From Bacillota bacterium (GTDB taxonomy: Bacteria > Bacillota > Clostridia > Lachnospirales > Lachnospiraceae): a DNA stretch of 64,000 nt. Shown here one piece after another: positions 1 to 8,861 of the stretch. Position 1 is the stretch's first letter; each line of letters starts with the position of its first letter. Made by a program: the position numbers and the translations under genes. The notes beneath the pieces were generated by a model. That model saw nothing but the letters and a program-made list of their open reading frames with translations. It was not told where the DNA came from and ran no database searches. The stretch lies in contig JAEYGZ010000039.1 of NCBI GenBank assembly GCA_023409535.1, forward strand, positions 434,001 to 498,000, read 5' to 3'.

Positions 1-1
1 A

Positions 2-1081
2 CTGACCGTAAGTACAGATAACCCGGTCTATAAAGCTGAGGATAATTCTTTATACAGCATTGATGGAAAGATACTATACCATTTAAATATTATAGAAAGA
101 ACCATTCAAATAAAGGATGGAATTCAAATTATAAAAGACGGCTCATTATTTTTGAGTACTCCGGACAGTAATATTCAGGAATTGATTTTACCTGATTCTG
201 TTACGTCTATTGAGCAGAACATTATGGACATTCCTTATCTGGAATTCAAGGGCAAGAAACCGCCAAAGATTAAATATGACAATTGGTCAAACAGCAGCGG
301 CAATTATGATAATTATATTTTAGTACCCAAAGGAACAAAAGGCGAATATGCAAAAATAAAGAGTGAAAACGGAAACCAGCTATTTTATAGTTTAAAAATT
401 GAAGAAGAAAATCTATATTTAAATAAAGTACAGGCTTTTCTTAAAAAAATGAGTACCAAGGCAAAGCAAAAGGCCGGCTTGAGCAAGCCGCAGGGGCTTA
501 CAGAAAAGCAATGGAACGGGTTAATAAAAAAAGCCTCCCAGATTACATCAAATGCGGGAAGTAATAGTGAGAAAGCCTGGTTGATTTACCAATGGGTCAC
601 ACAAAATTTTACATACGATTATACGGCTGTGGGGAATAGTAAGCTGGAAGACGGCAGAACCCAGTACTTAATGCTGCTTCGCACGAATTACAACGTAAAG
701 CTTAATTATACCTATACAGCATATGAAAATAAAAAAGGTGTTCAATATGCCTTTGTAAATGTAACAAATGCGTTGATGAGGGCCGCCGGTGTTCCTTCCT
801 ATACCATACTGGCTGAAGGAACGAACCAAGCCTGGGGTTCACATTTTCCGGGCTATAGAAACATGGTTTACTATGGAGATTCCTGGCATTTAATTAACAC
901 CGGCGAAGGATGTATTAATTATATCGATGATTATGGAAAAGGGATCAGAGAGGAAAAGAATCTGGTGTCCTTTGATATGTCATGGAAGGGATGGACCCTT
1001 GCGGAAAAGGATATTCCCATGATAATAGAGGAGGTTCTGCCGGCAGCATCAACCGGTAAATCTATGAATTCAGGATACTAA
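2..1081 (+). CDS. BspA-type LRR protein with degenerate transglutaminase-like domain (5' end outside window)
   Basis: The frame is open from base 2, so the gene begins upstream and only its C-terminal part is seen. The first residues (NPVYKAEDNSLYSIDGK, then ELILPDSVTSI) match BspA/LRR_5 leucine-rich repeats, usually found on secreted or surface proteins. A transglutaminase-like fold follows (SEKAWLIYQWVTQNFTYDY, then NALMRAAGVPSYTI, then WHLINTGEG). In active family members a Cys lies in a GxCxGYA-type context and His and Asp follow. Here the matching stretch reads GVQYAFVN with Val in place of Cys, and the Asp position appears to be Asn. A His is present in GSHFPGY. This points to a non-catalytic, perhaps binding, domain. 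Transcription probably ends at the hairpin near 1166-1212. The family call is fairly sure; loss of catalysis is inferred from an alignment by eye. Confidence 0.75.
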   Translation: MTVSTDNPVYKAEDNSLYSIDGKILYHLNIIERTIQIKDGIQIIKDGSLFLSTPDSNIQELILPDSVTSIEQNIMDIPYLEFKGKKPPKIKYDNWSNSSGNYDNYILVPKGTKGEYAKIKSENGNQLFYSLKIEEENLYLNKVQAFLKKMSTKAKQKAGLSKPQGLTEKQWNGLIKKASQITSNAGSNSEKAWLIYQWVTQNFTYDYTAVGNSKLEDGRTQYLMLLRTNYNVKLNYTYTAYENKKGVQYAFVNVTNALMRAAGVPSYTILAEGTNQAWGSHFPGYRNMVYYGDSWHLINTGEGCINYIDDYGKGIREEKNLVSFDMSWKGWTLAEKDIPMIIEEVLPAASTGKSMNSGY

Positions 1082-1087
1082 GCAAAA

Positions 1088-1163
1088 TCTCTGTGACGCC
1101 ATTGTTATGGGGGTTAAACAACTCATATATACAGCAAACAACCCACTACGCCATTGCAGGGGC
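1088..1163. repeat. Degenerate two-hairpin palindromic repeat, copy 1
   Basis: It contains two GACGCCATTG / TACGCCATTG cores about 50 bases apart, the second flanked by CAAACAACCCAC. This is the arrangement seen much better preserved at 8538-8619 and 10242-10326. The stems have decayed here: TGTTATGGGG no longer pairs fully on the left and GCAGGGG is shortened on the right. It is likely a relic of the same family. Confidence 0.6.
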
Positions 1164-1165
1164 TG

Positions 1166-1212
1166 AAAAACACCATTTACATTCTATGAGATATGTGGAT
1201 CGGTGTTTTTTG
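1166..1212 (+). terminator. Rho-independent terminator-like hairpin
   Basis: AAAAACACC at 1166-1174 pairs with GGTGTTTTTT at 1202-1211, giving a stem that ends in a T-run. It would end transcription of the LRR/transglutaminase gene. The stem is short and the loop long (27 bases), so the call is moderate. Confidence 0.5.
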
Positions 1213-1348
1213 TTTGCCCGCCGGTATTATAGATCATAACCGATACTTTTCCCAACAGTAAGAAGTCTGATAAGATAAATAATAAAAAATTTTTACGCAA
1301 TAAAAATGACAGTCTGATGCATCTTTATTAATAGAGAGGAGGAAGCAG

Positions 1349-1813
1349 ATGGGGATAAGTAAACGGGATTATATTGCACAAATGGAGAAATATAAAAAAT
1401 GCTTATACCGAGTCGCCTACAGTTATATGAATGATAAAACTCTTGCTCTTGATGCGTTGGATGAAGCCTTTTATAAAGGATATATCAATCGCGGTAAATT
1501 AAAGAATGAGGAATGTTTCAAAAGCTGGCTTACTCGAATCGTTGTGAATGAATGTCTGCAGCTTTTGCGCAAGAATAAGCGGGAGGTATTGACTGATGAG
1601 ATACCGGAGGAGGCGGCTGAAGCATTTGATACTCTTCCAATCCGGGAGGCCCTCGGTAAGCTTTCACAGGAATTGTCAAGCATTATTTACCTACGGTTTT
1701 TTGGAGGTTATACCCTGGCGGAAACGGCTGCAATTTTAAAGGTGCCGCAGGGTACGGTAGCCACAAGAGAACGAAAGGCGTTGGCGTTATTAAAACTGGA
1801 ATTAAAAGAATAA
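1349..1813 (+). CDS. ECF-type RNA polymerase sigma factor
   Basis: This 154-residue protein has the size and organisation of extracytoplasmic-function sigma-70 factors. Region 2 lies at about residues 10-75 (YRVAYSYMNDKTLALDALDEAF, then SWLTRIVVNECLQLLRK). Region 4 lies at about 95-150 (ELSSIIYLRFFGGYTLAE, then VPQGTVATRERKAL), with a helix-turn-helix for -35 recognition. AGAGGAGGAAG lies 3-4 bases before the ATG. The next gene starts 14 bases after its stop and encodes a DUF4179 membrane protein, the usual partner that restrains or senses for this sigma group. It probably directs transcription of its own operon and envelope genes; targets are unknown. Confidence 0.9.
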   Translation: MGISKRDYIAQMEKYKKCLYRVAYSYMNDKTLALDALDEAFYKGYINRGKLKNEECFKSWLTRIVVNECLQLLRKNKREVLTDEIPEEAAEAFDTLPIREALGKLSQELSSIIYLRFFGGYTLAETAAILKVPQGTVATRERKALALLKLELKE

Positions 1814-1827
1814 GGAGGAAAAATATT

Positions 1828-3195
1828 GTGAATCAAGTTCGTTACACGGAATGCGAGGATATAATGAGGAGTGCCGGTGATTATCCTATGGAGTTAGAGC
1901 ATATGAACAGCCGCCTTCGTAAAAAAATCCGGAAGAGACTCGCAAGACGATGCATAACCGGCGTGGGGGCTTTTGTCGGAGCGGTCGCATTATTTACTGC
2001 AGCAGTCAATACATCTACGGTAATTGCGCGAACTATAGAACGCATCCCTGTTATCGGTGATTTGGCAGGGTATGTCAAGTTTGATAAAGGTCTGCAAAAT
2101 GCCGTTAAAAATCAATATACTCAGGAGGTAAATCTGGAGCAGGAAGATAACGGTTACACCCTGAAGATGCCTTATGTAATTGCTGACAGTAAGCGCCTAG
2201 TGCTATTTTTTCAATTACCAGAGATACCTGACCAAAGAAATTTTAGTTTTCGTGATTATCAAGTGGTAATAGATAACGATGTACTGATAGAGCTGAACAT
2301 GAGAAGCAGCTACTACAAGGTATTCATGGATGAAACAGGTGAATGCCCAAATGGATTGGTGGCATTCAGTATCCGCTCTGATGAAGCAGAGATTCCTAAT
2401 GACATAACGATACCGGTATCGCTGGTAAAATTAATTAAAGTGCCGATAGCCTACGCTGAAAAGGCAAAGGAGTATGGCCCAATGATTTTAGGCTCCTATG
2501 AATTTAGGCTTCATCTAAACGATTATAAGGAACCGATCACAACAGTATTAAATCAGGAAGTACAAGTGCTTGATCAAACGGTAGTAATTCAGTCAATTAC
2601 CGAATATCCTACAGGTGTAGAAATTAAAGCAACAGCACCTAACAACGGTACTGCAGTCATAACTGACCTGGAATTCATTGGAACCGATGAAGACGGTAAA
2701 GAATGGAGTATTCCGGAGGAAACCAACCCCGCGATTACTTTTCATCAAGACGCTGTGGATCTGATATATTATCTGGAGAATGACTATTTCGGCGGGAGCC
2801 CACTGGCCGGTTTGAAGATTACGGGAGCAGGTATGTTTGTGAAGACAGAGCAGGCGGTTACAATAGATTTATTAAAGCAGACAATGACACCGGCTGTCGC
2901 CGATATGTATATCAAGAGTATTGACAGAAGGGGAGATACGGCCGATATTACCTTTGAATCAACTGCAGCAGGTCTGAGCATGATAGATATATCAAAGACC
3001 TTTAAAGCGCGATATGAGGATTTACAGGGCGAAGCTTATGATATGATAGGGGATCAGAGTGCATCGCAGTTGTACGGTAAAACACAATACGATATAACGG
3101 TAATCTGGCCTGAGGATAATCAGATCGTAATGGAGCGACTTTTTGCTCCTGCAACCAAGCTTGAGAAACCGGTTAGTATCCCGTTAACCAAGTGA
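1828..3195 (+). CDS. DUF4179 domain membrane protein, putative anti-sigma partner
   Basis: A 455-residue protein with a short cytoplasmic N-terminus and one transmembrane segment at about residues 40-62 (GVGAFVGAVALFTAAVNTST). A long extracellular part follows, beginning with a DUF4179-type stretch (IPVIGDLAGYVKFDKGLQNAV). DUF4179 proteins sit next to ECF sigma factors and are thought to act as membrane-anchored regulators. The start is taken as GTG at 1828 because GGAGG lies nine bases upstream; an in-frame ATG at 1864 has no comparable site. The gene is 14 bases downstream of the sigma factor and surely co-transcribed. Role as anti-sigma is inferred from context and topology. A second, diverged pair lies at 5315-6872. 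Confidence 0.8.
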   Translation: MNQVRYTECEDIMRSAGDYPMELEHMNSRLRKKIRKRLARRCITGVGAFVGAVALFTAAVNTSTVIARTIERIPVIGDLAGYVKFDKGLQNAVKNQYTQEVNLEQEDNGYTLKMPYVIADSKRLVLFFQLPEIPDQRNFSFRDYQVVIDNDVLIELNMRSSYYKVFMDETGECPNGLVAFSIRSDEAEIPNDITIPVSLVKLIKVPIAYAEKAKEYGPMILGSYEFRLHLNDYKEPITTVLNQEVQVLDQTVVIQSITEYPTGVEIKATAPNNGTAVITDLEFIGTDEDGKEWSIPEETNPAITFHQDAVDLIYYLENDYFGGSPLAGLKITGAGMFVKTEQAVTIDLLKQTMTPAVADMYIKSIDRRGDTADITFESTAAGLSMIDISKTFKARYEDLQGEAYDMIGDQSASQLYGKTQYDITVIWPEDNQIVMERLFAPATKLEKPVSIPLTK

Positions 3196-3281
3196 GAATA
3201 GTGAAAAAATCCCCGATTAAATACAGGTTACGATAGGCTTTGGAATGGTCTGCCGGCAGCTGCTGCTTACGCTGCATAACA

Positions 3282-3345
3282 GGAGTGCTGTAAAATAGAC
3301 GAAAGATTCTATTTCATCTATTTGCGGCACTCCATTTTATTTTTC
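3282..3345 (+). terminator. Rho-independent terminator of the first sigma/DUF4179 operon
   Basis: GGAGTGCTGTAAAATAGA pairs with TCTATTTGCGGCACTCC across a short loop, followed by ATTTTATTTTTC. The stem is long with a single mismatch. The remainder of the 3196-3561 gap shows no gene; an AT-rich promoter region precedes the next gene. Confidence 0.8.
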
Positions 3346-3561
3346 ATAGGTGAGCATATTGATAAAGTCAGGGGATTCAATGGACTTGGTTCTGCTCGTA
3401 TCGTGTCATCTATTAAAGTTGGAGCAGATAATGGGACAAATTCTTACTAAACCTGAAATCAAAAATAGCGAAAAATGTAATATTATGTCGCATAAATATA
3501 TTGATTAACATAATATGTATTGAAACTACTATTATACATTTTGGGTTAAGGAGATATTATT

Positions 3562-4698
3562 ATGTCAAAGGATAGAAGGAAGATAGATGTTCAGAATAAA
3601 TATCCGAATGATAATGAGTGCTATAAAAACGATAAAATTGAAAGAGAATGTGAGGAATATTATAAAAGTAAATGTGATAAATGGGTAAATTACTATAAAA
3701 GAAAATATAATGAATCTTGTGATGCTTCAAGTAGAGAACTCTGTTTGAAAAATATCGAAGAGTGTAAAGAATACTATTCAAGGGAATGCTTAAAATGCCG
3801 TGAGAAGTACGGACGTGAAGAACAAACAGGACTCAAAGGCTCGCCCCGCTTGCCAGGTCCGGCAGGCGCAGCAGGTCTAGCAGGTCCGGCAGGCCTGGCA
3901 GGAGCAGCAGGTACAGCAGGCCTTGCAGGAGCAGCAGGTACAGCAGGTACAGCAGGTTTGGCAGGTCTAGCAGGTACAGCAGGTCTTGCAGGAGCAGCAG
4001 GTACGGCAGGCCTAGCAGGAGCAGCAGGTACGGCAGGTCTCGCAGGAGCAGCAGGTGCAGCAGGCCTAGCAGGTACAGCAGGTCTGGCAGGTCTTGCAGG
4101 TACAGCGGGTACAGCAGGTTTGGCAGGCACGGCAGGTTTGGCAGGTCTGGCAGGCCTGGCAGGTCTGGCAGGATCAAGAAGAACAAGAGGCCTGGCAATC
4201 GCAGCACTTGTAATTGTATTAGTGCTTGTGCCCATTTTCCTGCTGTTCCTATTTGGCCCACTAGGTCCAACGAGAGAATTAAATTATGCGGATTTCTTTG
4301 CACTAATGCCTCCGGATAACGCAGCAACAGTTGCGCCTGGTACAGATGTAAGCTTTCCACAGGATGGACCTGCCAGCGGTACTACGATAGTACGAACTGG
4401 TCCCAGCACATTTAACTTGTCTGAGATTGGAACGTATCAGGTTATATTCCAAGTAAGTGTTAGCGAAGCAGGACAGCTGATTTTAACTCTTAACGATACT
4501 GACTTAGATTATACGGTAGTTGGCAGAGAAACAGGAACTTCACAGATAGTAGGAATGGCACTTGTAGATACAACGGTTATTGATTCAGTACTGACAGTAC
4601 GAAATCCGGCCGGTAACGCTGCGGACTTAACGATCACTCCACTGGCTGGGGGAACAAGACCAGTTTCAGCACACTTAATTATTACGCAAATCGAATAA
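3562..4698 (+). CDS. Collagen-like protein with internal membrane segment and BclA-like C-terminal domain
   Basis: A 378-residue protein in four parts. Residues 1-88 are charged, Tyr/Lys/Glu-rich and hold nine Cys, with coiled-coil character. Residues 99-204 are about 35 Gly-X-Ala triplets where X is Leu, Thr, Ala or Pro. Residues 210-232 form a strongly hydrophobic segment (LAIAALVIVLVLVPIFLLFL). Residues 237-378 resemble the jelly-roll C-terminal domain of Bacillus exosporium BclA proteins (GTTIVRTGPSTFNLSEIGTY, then a final HLIITQIE). GGAGAT lies nine bases before the ATG. The membrane segment between collagen and head, and the almost proline-free collagen part, are unusual. A spore or cell-surface role is inferred from the family. 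Long open frames on the opposite strand are by-products of the repeat. Confidence 0.85.
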   Translation: MSKDRRKIDVQNKYPNDNECYKNDKIERECEEYYKSKCDKWVNYYKRKYNESCDASSRELCLKNIEECKEYYSRECLKCREKYGREEQTGLKGSPRLPGPAGAAGLAGPAGLAGAAGTAGLAGAAGTAGTAGLAGLAGTAGLAGAAGTAGLAGAAGTAGLAGAAGAAGLAGTAGLAGLAGTAGTAGLAGTAGLAGLAGLAGLAGSRRTRGLAIAALVIVLVLVPIFLLFLFGPLGPTRELNYADFFALMPPDNAATVAPGTDVSFPQDGPASGTTIVRTGPSTFNLSEIGTYQVIFQVSVSEAGQLILTLNDTDLDYTVVGRETGTSQIVGMALVDTTVIDSVLTVRNPAGNAADLTITPLAGGTRPVSAHLIITQIE

Positions 4699-5314
4699 AG
4701 AAAAAAGTAGTCTGTATTGCTAATATTAGTATAGAATACACCGTTCTGTTTTACCTCAATTTATTAACAGTATAAGATAATTAAGATGTAAAGCCTTGGA
4801 TTTTACTTTTAGATAAATAATAAAAAATAAGAAGCATAAAAAGGATCGGTGTAATTCCTGCCTAATATAAAAATATTATCAATTTGACAATTGTACTGAT
4901 GTCTGGTCTCAGATTTAAGATTGAAAGACAAGCAAATAGCTCATTACGCTATTGTGATGAGCTATTTGCTAAAAAGGGTGGCTATGCATTGTGTTAGCCC
5001 CGCCTTGTGGTCGGTACCGATAATATTCTGTCGTAAGTTCATAGTTTCTATTGTATCTTTATAAGCTTTTCTACTTTATCTATATATTCTTCGTTAGATT
5101 AAATTTAGGAAAATTAATTTACTAAAAGATACGTGCTCACATTCAAATTGACTCTATTTATGGAGTCTATTTTTATGCTATATTTTATTTTGGGTTATTA
5201 CCATTGAGAAAAATTATTTTACGAGCTTCGTGAAAAAGTTTAATTAAATAATTTTTAATAGTGAGAAATTTGGCCATTATCACATGTATTATAAGTAAAG
5301 GGAGGTAATAACGA
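4699..5314. other. Intergenic region of 616 bases
   Basis: No credible gene on either strand. It contains one palindromic repeat (4931-4970). At 5147-5165 a short hairpin GACTCtatttatgGAGTC overlaps a TTGACT that could be a -35 box. GGGAGG at about 5300-5305 serves the next gene. Nothing else was recognised. Confidence 0.6.
4931..4970. repeat. Palindromic hairpin repeat, single copy
   Basis: AGCAAATAGCTCAT and ATGAGCTATTTGCT form a perfect 14-bp stem around TACGCTATTGTG. It is followed by AAAAAGGGTGG. Loop and trailing purine run match the family found at 8.5, 10.3, 12.3 and 35.3 kb, while the stem sequence differs but co-varies. Co-variation argues that the folded structure matters. Confidence 0.85.
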
Positions 5315-5791
5315 ATGAATTTTTTTTATAATACAAAAGATGATTTAGAGCAAATAATAGATAAGTACAGTAAAATGCTGCTGCGCATTGCTTACACCTA
5401 TTTGAAAAACACTTATGATTCAGAAGAAATTGTCCAAGAAGTTTATATTCGGCTTATGACGAAAAAACCAAAATTTACGAGTGGGGAGCATGAAAAAGCA
5501 TGGTTAATCAAAGTGACGATTAATATTAGTATAAATTATTTAAAAGCTACTTATAGAAAGAACGTTACTCTTAATGATAATATTTCATATCTTTCAGAAG
5601 AAGAAAGCGAATTATTAAGTGCGGTTTTATGCTTACCGGATAAATATAAAATCATCATTCATTTGTTTTATTACGAGGGGTATTCCATCAAAGAAATAGC
5701 GGAGATACTAGATATTCCTTCCTCAACGGTAGGAACAAGACTGGAACGAGGGCGTAATGCACTTAAAAAAGTACTGAAAGGAGAGTTTTAG
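5315..5791 (+). CDS. ECF-type RNA polymerase sigma factor (second pair)
   Basis: 158 residues with sigma region 2 at about 20-90 (LLRIAYTYLKNTYDSEEIVQ, then EKAWLIKVTINISINYLK) and region 4 at about 105-155 (LPDKYKIIIHLFYYEGYSIK, then IPSSTVGTRLERGRNAL). GGGAGGT lies nine bases before the ATG. One base separates its stop from the next gene, a DUF4179 protein, so the two are translationally close. It has the same operon logic as 1349-3195 but the sequence is clearly divergent and more AT-rich, so it is a separate module and not a recent duplication. Confidence 0.9.
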   Translation: MNFFYNTKDDLEQIIDKYSKMLLRIAYTYLKNTYDSEEIVQEVYIRLMTKKPKFTSGEHEKAWLIKVTINISINYLKATYRKNVTLNDNISYLSEEESELLSAVLCLPDKYKIIIHLFYYEGYSIKEIAEILDIPSSTVGTRLERGRNALKKVLKGEF

Positions 5792-5792
5792 C

Positions 5793-6872
5793 ATGCAGAA
5801 TCAATATAATAATTTGATTGATAAAATTGAGTTCAGAGATGATTACAAGGAAAAACTGATGAATACATTAGCAAATGATATGAATAATAAGAGTTACCGT
5901 AAATTCAAAAGAACGGTGGTAGGAAAAATATTAATAAAGCAAAAAATCCGAAAAATGTCCTTTGTACTTGTTATATTACTTTTTACTTTTGTCGGTTTAT
6001 CCACAAAACCGGTACAGGCTGCGATTCGATATGTATTTTCCTACATTATAGAGAGTGTTTATCATAATTATGAAACAAATGTGAGCAGCTATAAAGATGA
6101 AATAAACCAATCGGTTACGGTGGATGGTATCACAATGAATATATATGATATCGTAATGGGGAAACGTGAAATGGTTATTACGTATAATTTAATTGATGAG
6201 GACGGCAATGCAGTAGTATCAGACTTCCAGGGTAGAATAGTTGTCTTTCATTTCATGAATGCAGTGAATATATCAGATAATCAAAATAGAACAATTAAGG
6301 GTACGGTAGAATATCATGACAAAGCATTTGTAGGGGATGATTTATCTCCGTATTTGACATTAATTACTTTTGAAGATTCTGATGTCAATACAGAGGAGTG
6401 GGTAAATTGTCCACTTGAAATTAACACAAAGATGGCCTGGTCTGACAGCGATTCAAATCTGATTATTAAGAGTTTTAGTTTTAATTATACACCTACTAAG
6501 ATTTATGATGATAAAGTAATGAATATCAATAAGAGAATAGTATTAGACAATGACACGATTATATTATCTAAATTAACCTTAAATGGATTATATATTAAGA
6601 TAGAAGCGGAATATAATACTGGTCTTAACAGAAAAGATGACTTTTTCTTAGAAGCAGTTGATGAATTCGGAAAAGAACTTAAAAGTTATTGGAGTAGAGC
6701 AGAAAGGACAGAGGGATCAGCTATTATACAAGCTACTTATACATATGAAATGGTAAATGAAAATGTTTCAAAGATATATCTGATACCAAGTTATTATGAG
6801 TTGTCTGGCAATGGATTATGGAAAACAATACAACTTGATGAAAGAATTGAAATAGAAATTCCCAAGCAATAA
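5793..6872 (+). CDS. DUF4179 domain membrane protein, putative anti-sigma partner (second pair)
   Basis: 359 residues: a cytoplasmic N-terminus of about 50 residues, one transmembrane helix at about 52-70 (MSFVLVILLFTFVGLS), then a DUF4179-like region (AIRYVFSYIIESVYHNYETN) and an extracytoplasmic beta-rich part. GGAGAG lies seven bases before the ATG, at the end of the sigma factor gene. It is likely the membrane regulator of the sigma factor encoded just upstream. The mechanism of signal release is not evident from the sequence. Confidence 0.8.
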   Translation: MQNQYNNLIDKIEFRDDYKEKLMNTLANDMNNKSYRKFKRTVVGKILIKQKIRKMSFVLVILLFTFVGLSTKPVQAAIRYVFSYIIESVYHNYETNVSSYKDEINQSVTVDGITMNIYDIVMGKREMVITYNLIDEDGNAVVSDFQGRIVVFHFMNAVNISDNQNRTIKGTVEYHDKAFVGDDLSPYLTLITFEDSDVNTEEWVNCPLEINTKMAWSDSDSNLIIKSFSFNYTPTKIYDDKVMNINKRIVLDNDTIILSKLTLNGLYIKIEAEYNTGLNRKDDFFLEAVDEFGKELKSYWSRAERTEGSAIIQATYTYEMVNENVSKIYLIPSYYELSGNGLWKTIQLDERIEIEIPKQ

Positions 6873-6999
6873 TCTGATCAACGATTTAAAGCATTGAAAA
6901 TAATGATTTTTTGAAGTGTATTGATTTAATTACAAATTATGCTATTATTTGTTTGTATATAATTTAATTAATTATGTGATATCCTGGGAGGAAATGCGA

Positions 7000-8511
7000 A
7001 TGAAAAAATTTTTTAGAATTATGACAATGTGTTTTTCACTGTTTTTTTTAATTTTAATATCAGATGATAAAATAGCATTAGCTGCTTCAAATGTGTCATC
7101 GACTATGATTGATTTGGATAGGCTGACTCATCAGATGGCATTTGATTTTAATATGCCTAAGGATGGTAAAATTAAACTTAATATCACCGTTAAGGATAGA
7201 AATACCGTTCCGGGGATTTTAACATTTGCAATCCAAACAGGCTCTTCCAAAAATTCAGAAAAAATAAAGGAAATTACCGGAATAACCGAAACGAACGGAG
7301 TGAAGGATCTCGAGATAGAGCTGAAGAAGGGGCATTATTATTTCTTTTATGATCTTAGCAATACAACGGGGAATTTATCTGATACTATATTGGGATTAAA
7401 TTGTCAGGCAGAAATACTTCCGACAATACCGAATAATATATCAAACTTATCAATACATAGTATTAATTCTTTTGACGATATTACGAAAGATGGTTATGAA
7501 GAAATAAATTTTGGTGATGATGCCAAGCAAATGGATTTGATTTTACCAGTTACGGTAGATAAAGCCGGGGGTCTTTTGATTTCACTGAAACAGACAAATT
7601 TTTATGAAGTTTTAGAAGCAGGAATATATCAGGATAAAGAGTGTACAAAACCGGTAGGAAAGAATTTCCGGCTAAATGCCACTGATGACGCAACGGATAT
7701 AGAAAGATCAATACCGGAAAAAGGTACTTATTATATTAAATTTACTTATAAAAATGATTATCCGAGTGGCATAACAACTTTTAAAGTAAAATTGTATTCC
7801 ATCAGCAATGAAGAAAGAACTTTATCAGCCGACAAGACCATAGTAGCATATCAAGCTTCTGATGATGACAAAATAATATATAAACTTGATATAAAGGATA
7901 CGAAAATATTAAATTTTTATATCACGCCCTACAATAATTCAAAAGGTGGAAGTGCATATTTTCGGCTTCTTGACAAAAATAAGAAACAGCTAACGAGTAA
8001 AAGTTATGTTGTTAGTGATCGGAATAATGAAGCACAATATGATCCGATAATTAAATATTATACGGTTAATAAGGGCACTTATTATCTTGAGGTTAATGCT
8101 GATTGTTCCATATATCAATTGCAAAGCAAGGCTTTTGATGTAAACAAACAGGCAGGTTCCAGCAAATCCAAGGCTAAATTATTAAAAAACGAGGGCGAGG
8201 CTGCAGAAGGATATTTTACAGTTTCAGATAGTACATCAAAAGTTGATTGGTATAAGTTTACCGTTACTAAATCCAGTCAATATGTTGATTTTTCAATAGG
8301 CTATATGCTTGATGGAGATATTAAATTTGAAATACTTAATTCAAAAGGAAAAGTATTATATGATAGCAGTAAAGAGACAGAATGCTTGGAAGGATACTAT
8401 TACCATTGGGCGGGAGGCAAGTATGCAAAAGGAACCTACTACATCAAAGTATATAAGGGCAGTAAGAATAGCTCTTTTGATTATGCCGTAGTATTAAAAA
8501 AGTTAATTTAA
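7000..8511 (+). CDS. Secreted protein with PPC-like beta domains
   Basis: About 503 residues with a clear signal peptide (MKKFFRIMTMCFSLFFLILI, cleavage expected after ALA near residue 28). The mature part is built of repeated beta-rich modules with the KGTYYIKF / KGTYYLEV / KGTYYIKVYKG signature typical of bacterial pre-peptidase C-terminal (PPC) domains. I count about four, the last at about 400-503. No catalytic domain was found, so it is probably a binding or matrix protein. The start is ATG 7000 because GGGAGG lies eight bases upstream; ATG 6994 is only two bases from it. It follows the second sigma/DUF4179 pair and may be its target, which is speculation. Confidence 0.75.
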   Translation: MKKFFRIMTMCFSLFFLILISDDKIALAASNVSSTMIDLDRLTHQMAFDFNMPKDGKIKLNITVKDRNTVPGILTFAIQTGSSKNSEKIKEITGITETNGVKDLEIELKKGHYYFFYDLSNTTGNLSDTILGLNCQAEILPTIPNNISNLSIHSINSFDDITKDGYEEINFGDDAKQMDLILPVTVDKAGGLLISLKQTNFYEVLEAGIYQDKECTKPVGKNFRLNATDDATDIERSIPEKGTYYIKFTYKNDYPSGITTFKVKLYSISNEERTLSADKTIVAYQASDDDKIIYKLDIKDTKILNFYITPYNNSKGGSAYFRLLDKNKKQLTSKSYVVSDRNNEAQYDPIIKYYTVNKGTYYLEVNADCSIYQLQSKAFDVNKQAGSSKSKAKLLKNEGEAAEGYFTVSDSTSKVDWYKFTVTKSSQYVDFSIGYMLDGDIKFEILNSKGKVLYDSSKETECLEGYYYHWAGGKYAKGTYYIKVYKGSKNSSFDYAVVLKKLI

Positions 8512-8537
8512 ATACATAGGAATAAGTAATAAAGCAA

Positions 8538-8619
8538 CCCCCCATGGCGCCATTGTCATGGGGTAAACAGCTTATACATAAACAAGAAAACAGCCCACCA
8601 CGCCATTGTGATGGGTTGT
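8538..8619. repeat. Two-hairpin palindromic repeat, copy 2
   Basis: Hairpin one (8540-8563) has CCCCATGG and TCATGGGG around CGCCATTG. Hairpin two (8590-8619) has ACAGCCCACCAC and GTGATGGGTTGT around GCCATT. They are joined by a 26-base spacer (TAAACAGCTTATACATAAAC...) like that at 10.27 kb. ACTGAAAAGGGGAGG follows at once. A small open frame on the opposite strand covers this repeat and is considered spurious. Confidence 0.85.
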
Positions 8620-8861
8620 CTACTGAAAAGGGGAGGCTATGCATTTGAAATTTCATAGTACTCCGTCATGTGTTATATAATGTTTTAAGAGCGGATATAT
8701 GGGGATTTGAAATTCATCCTATGTCATCTTGTGATATCTAAGTTGCGTATAATCTTTAAATTATAGACCAATATGATGGGTAAATCTAATTTGATTATGG
8801 AAACAAATAGTGATATGCTTAAGTTAAAATAGTTTAATAATTGTAAATCATGAGGAGTAAT

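Noticed and set aside
3440..3561. A sporulation-type (SigE/SigK) promoter before the collagen-like gene
   Set aside because: CATAAATATA at about 3491 recalls a SigK -10 box, but the spacing and -35 match are too weak to report.
3774..4360. Two long minus-strand frames opposite the collagen-like gene (153 and 175 codons)
   Set aside because: They result from the Gly-X-Ala repeat read in other frames, giving Pro-Ala and Leu-Pro repeats. Neither has a ribosome site, and the plus-strand protein has clear domains.
8444..8656. Minus-strand frame of 70 codons over the hairpin repeat (likewise 10147-10362 and 12297-12497)
   Set aside because: These frames exist because the hairpin repeat happens to be open on that strand. 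They share the repeat-derived stretch, and they lack ribosome sites and conserved domains.
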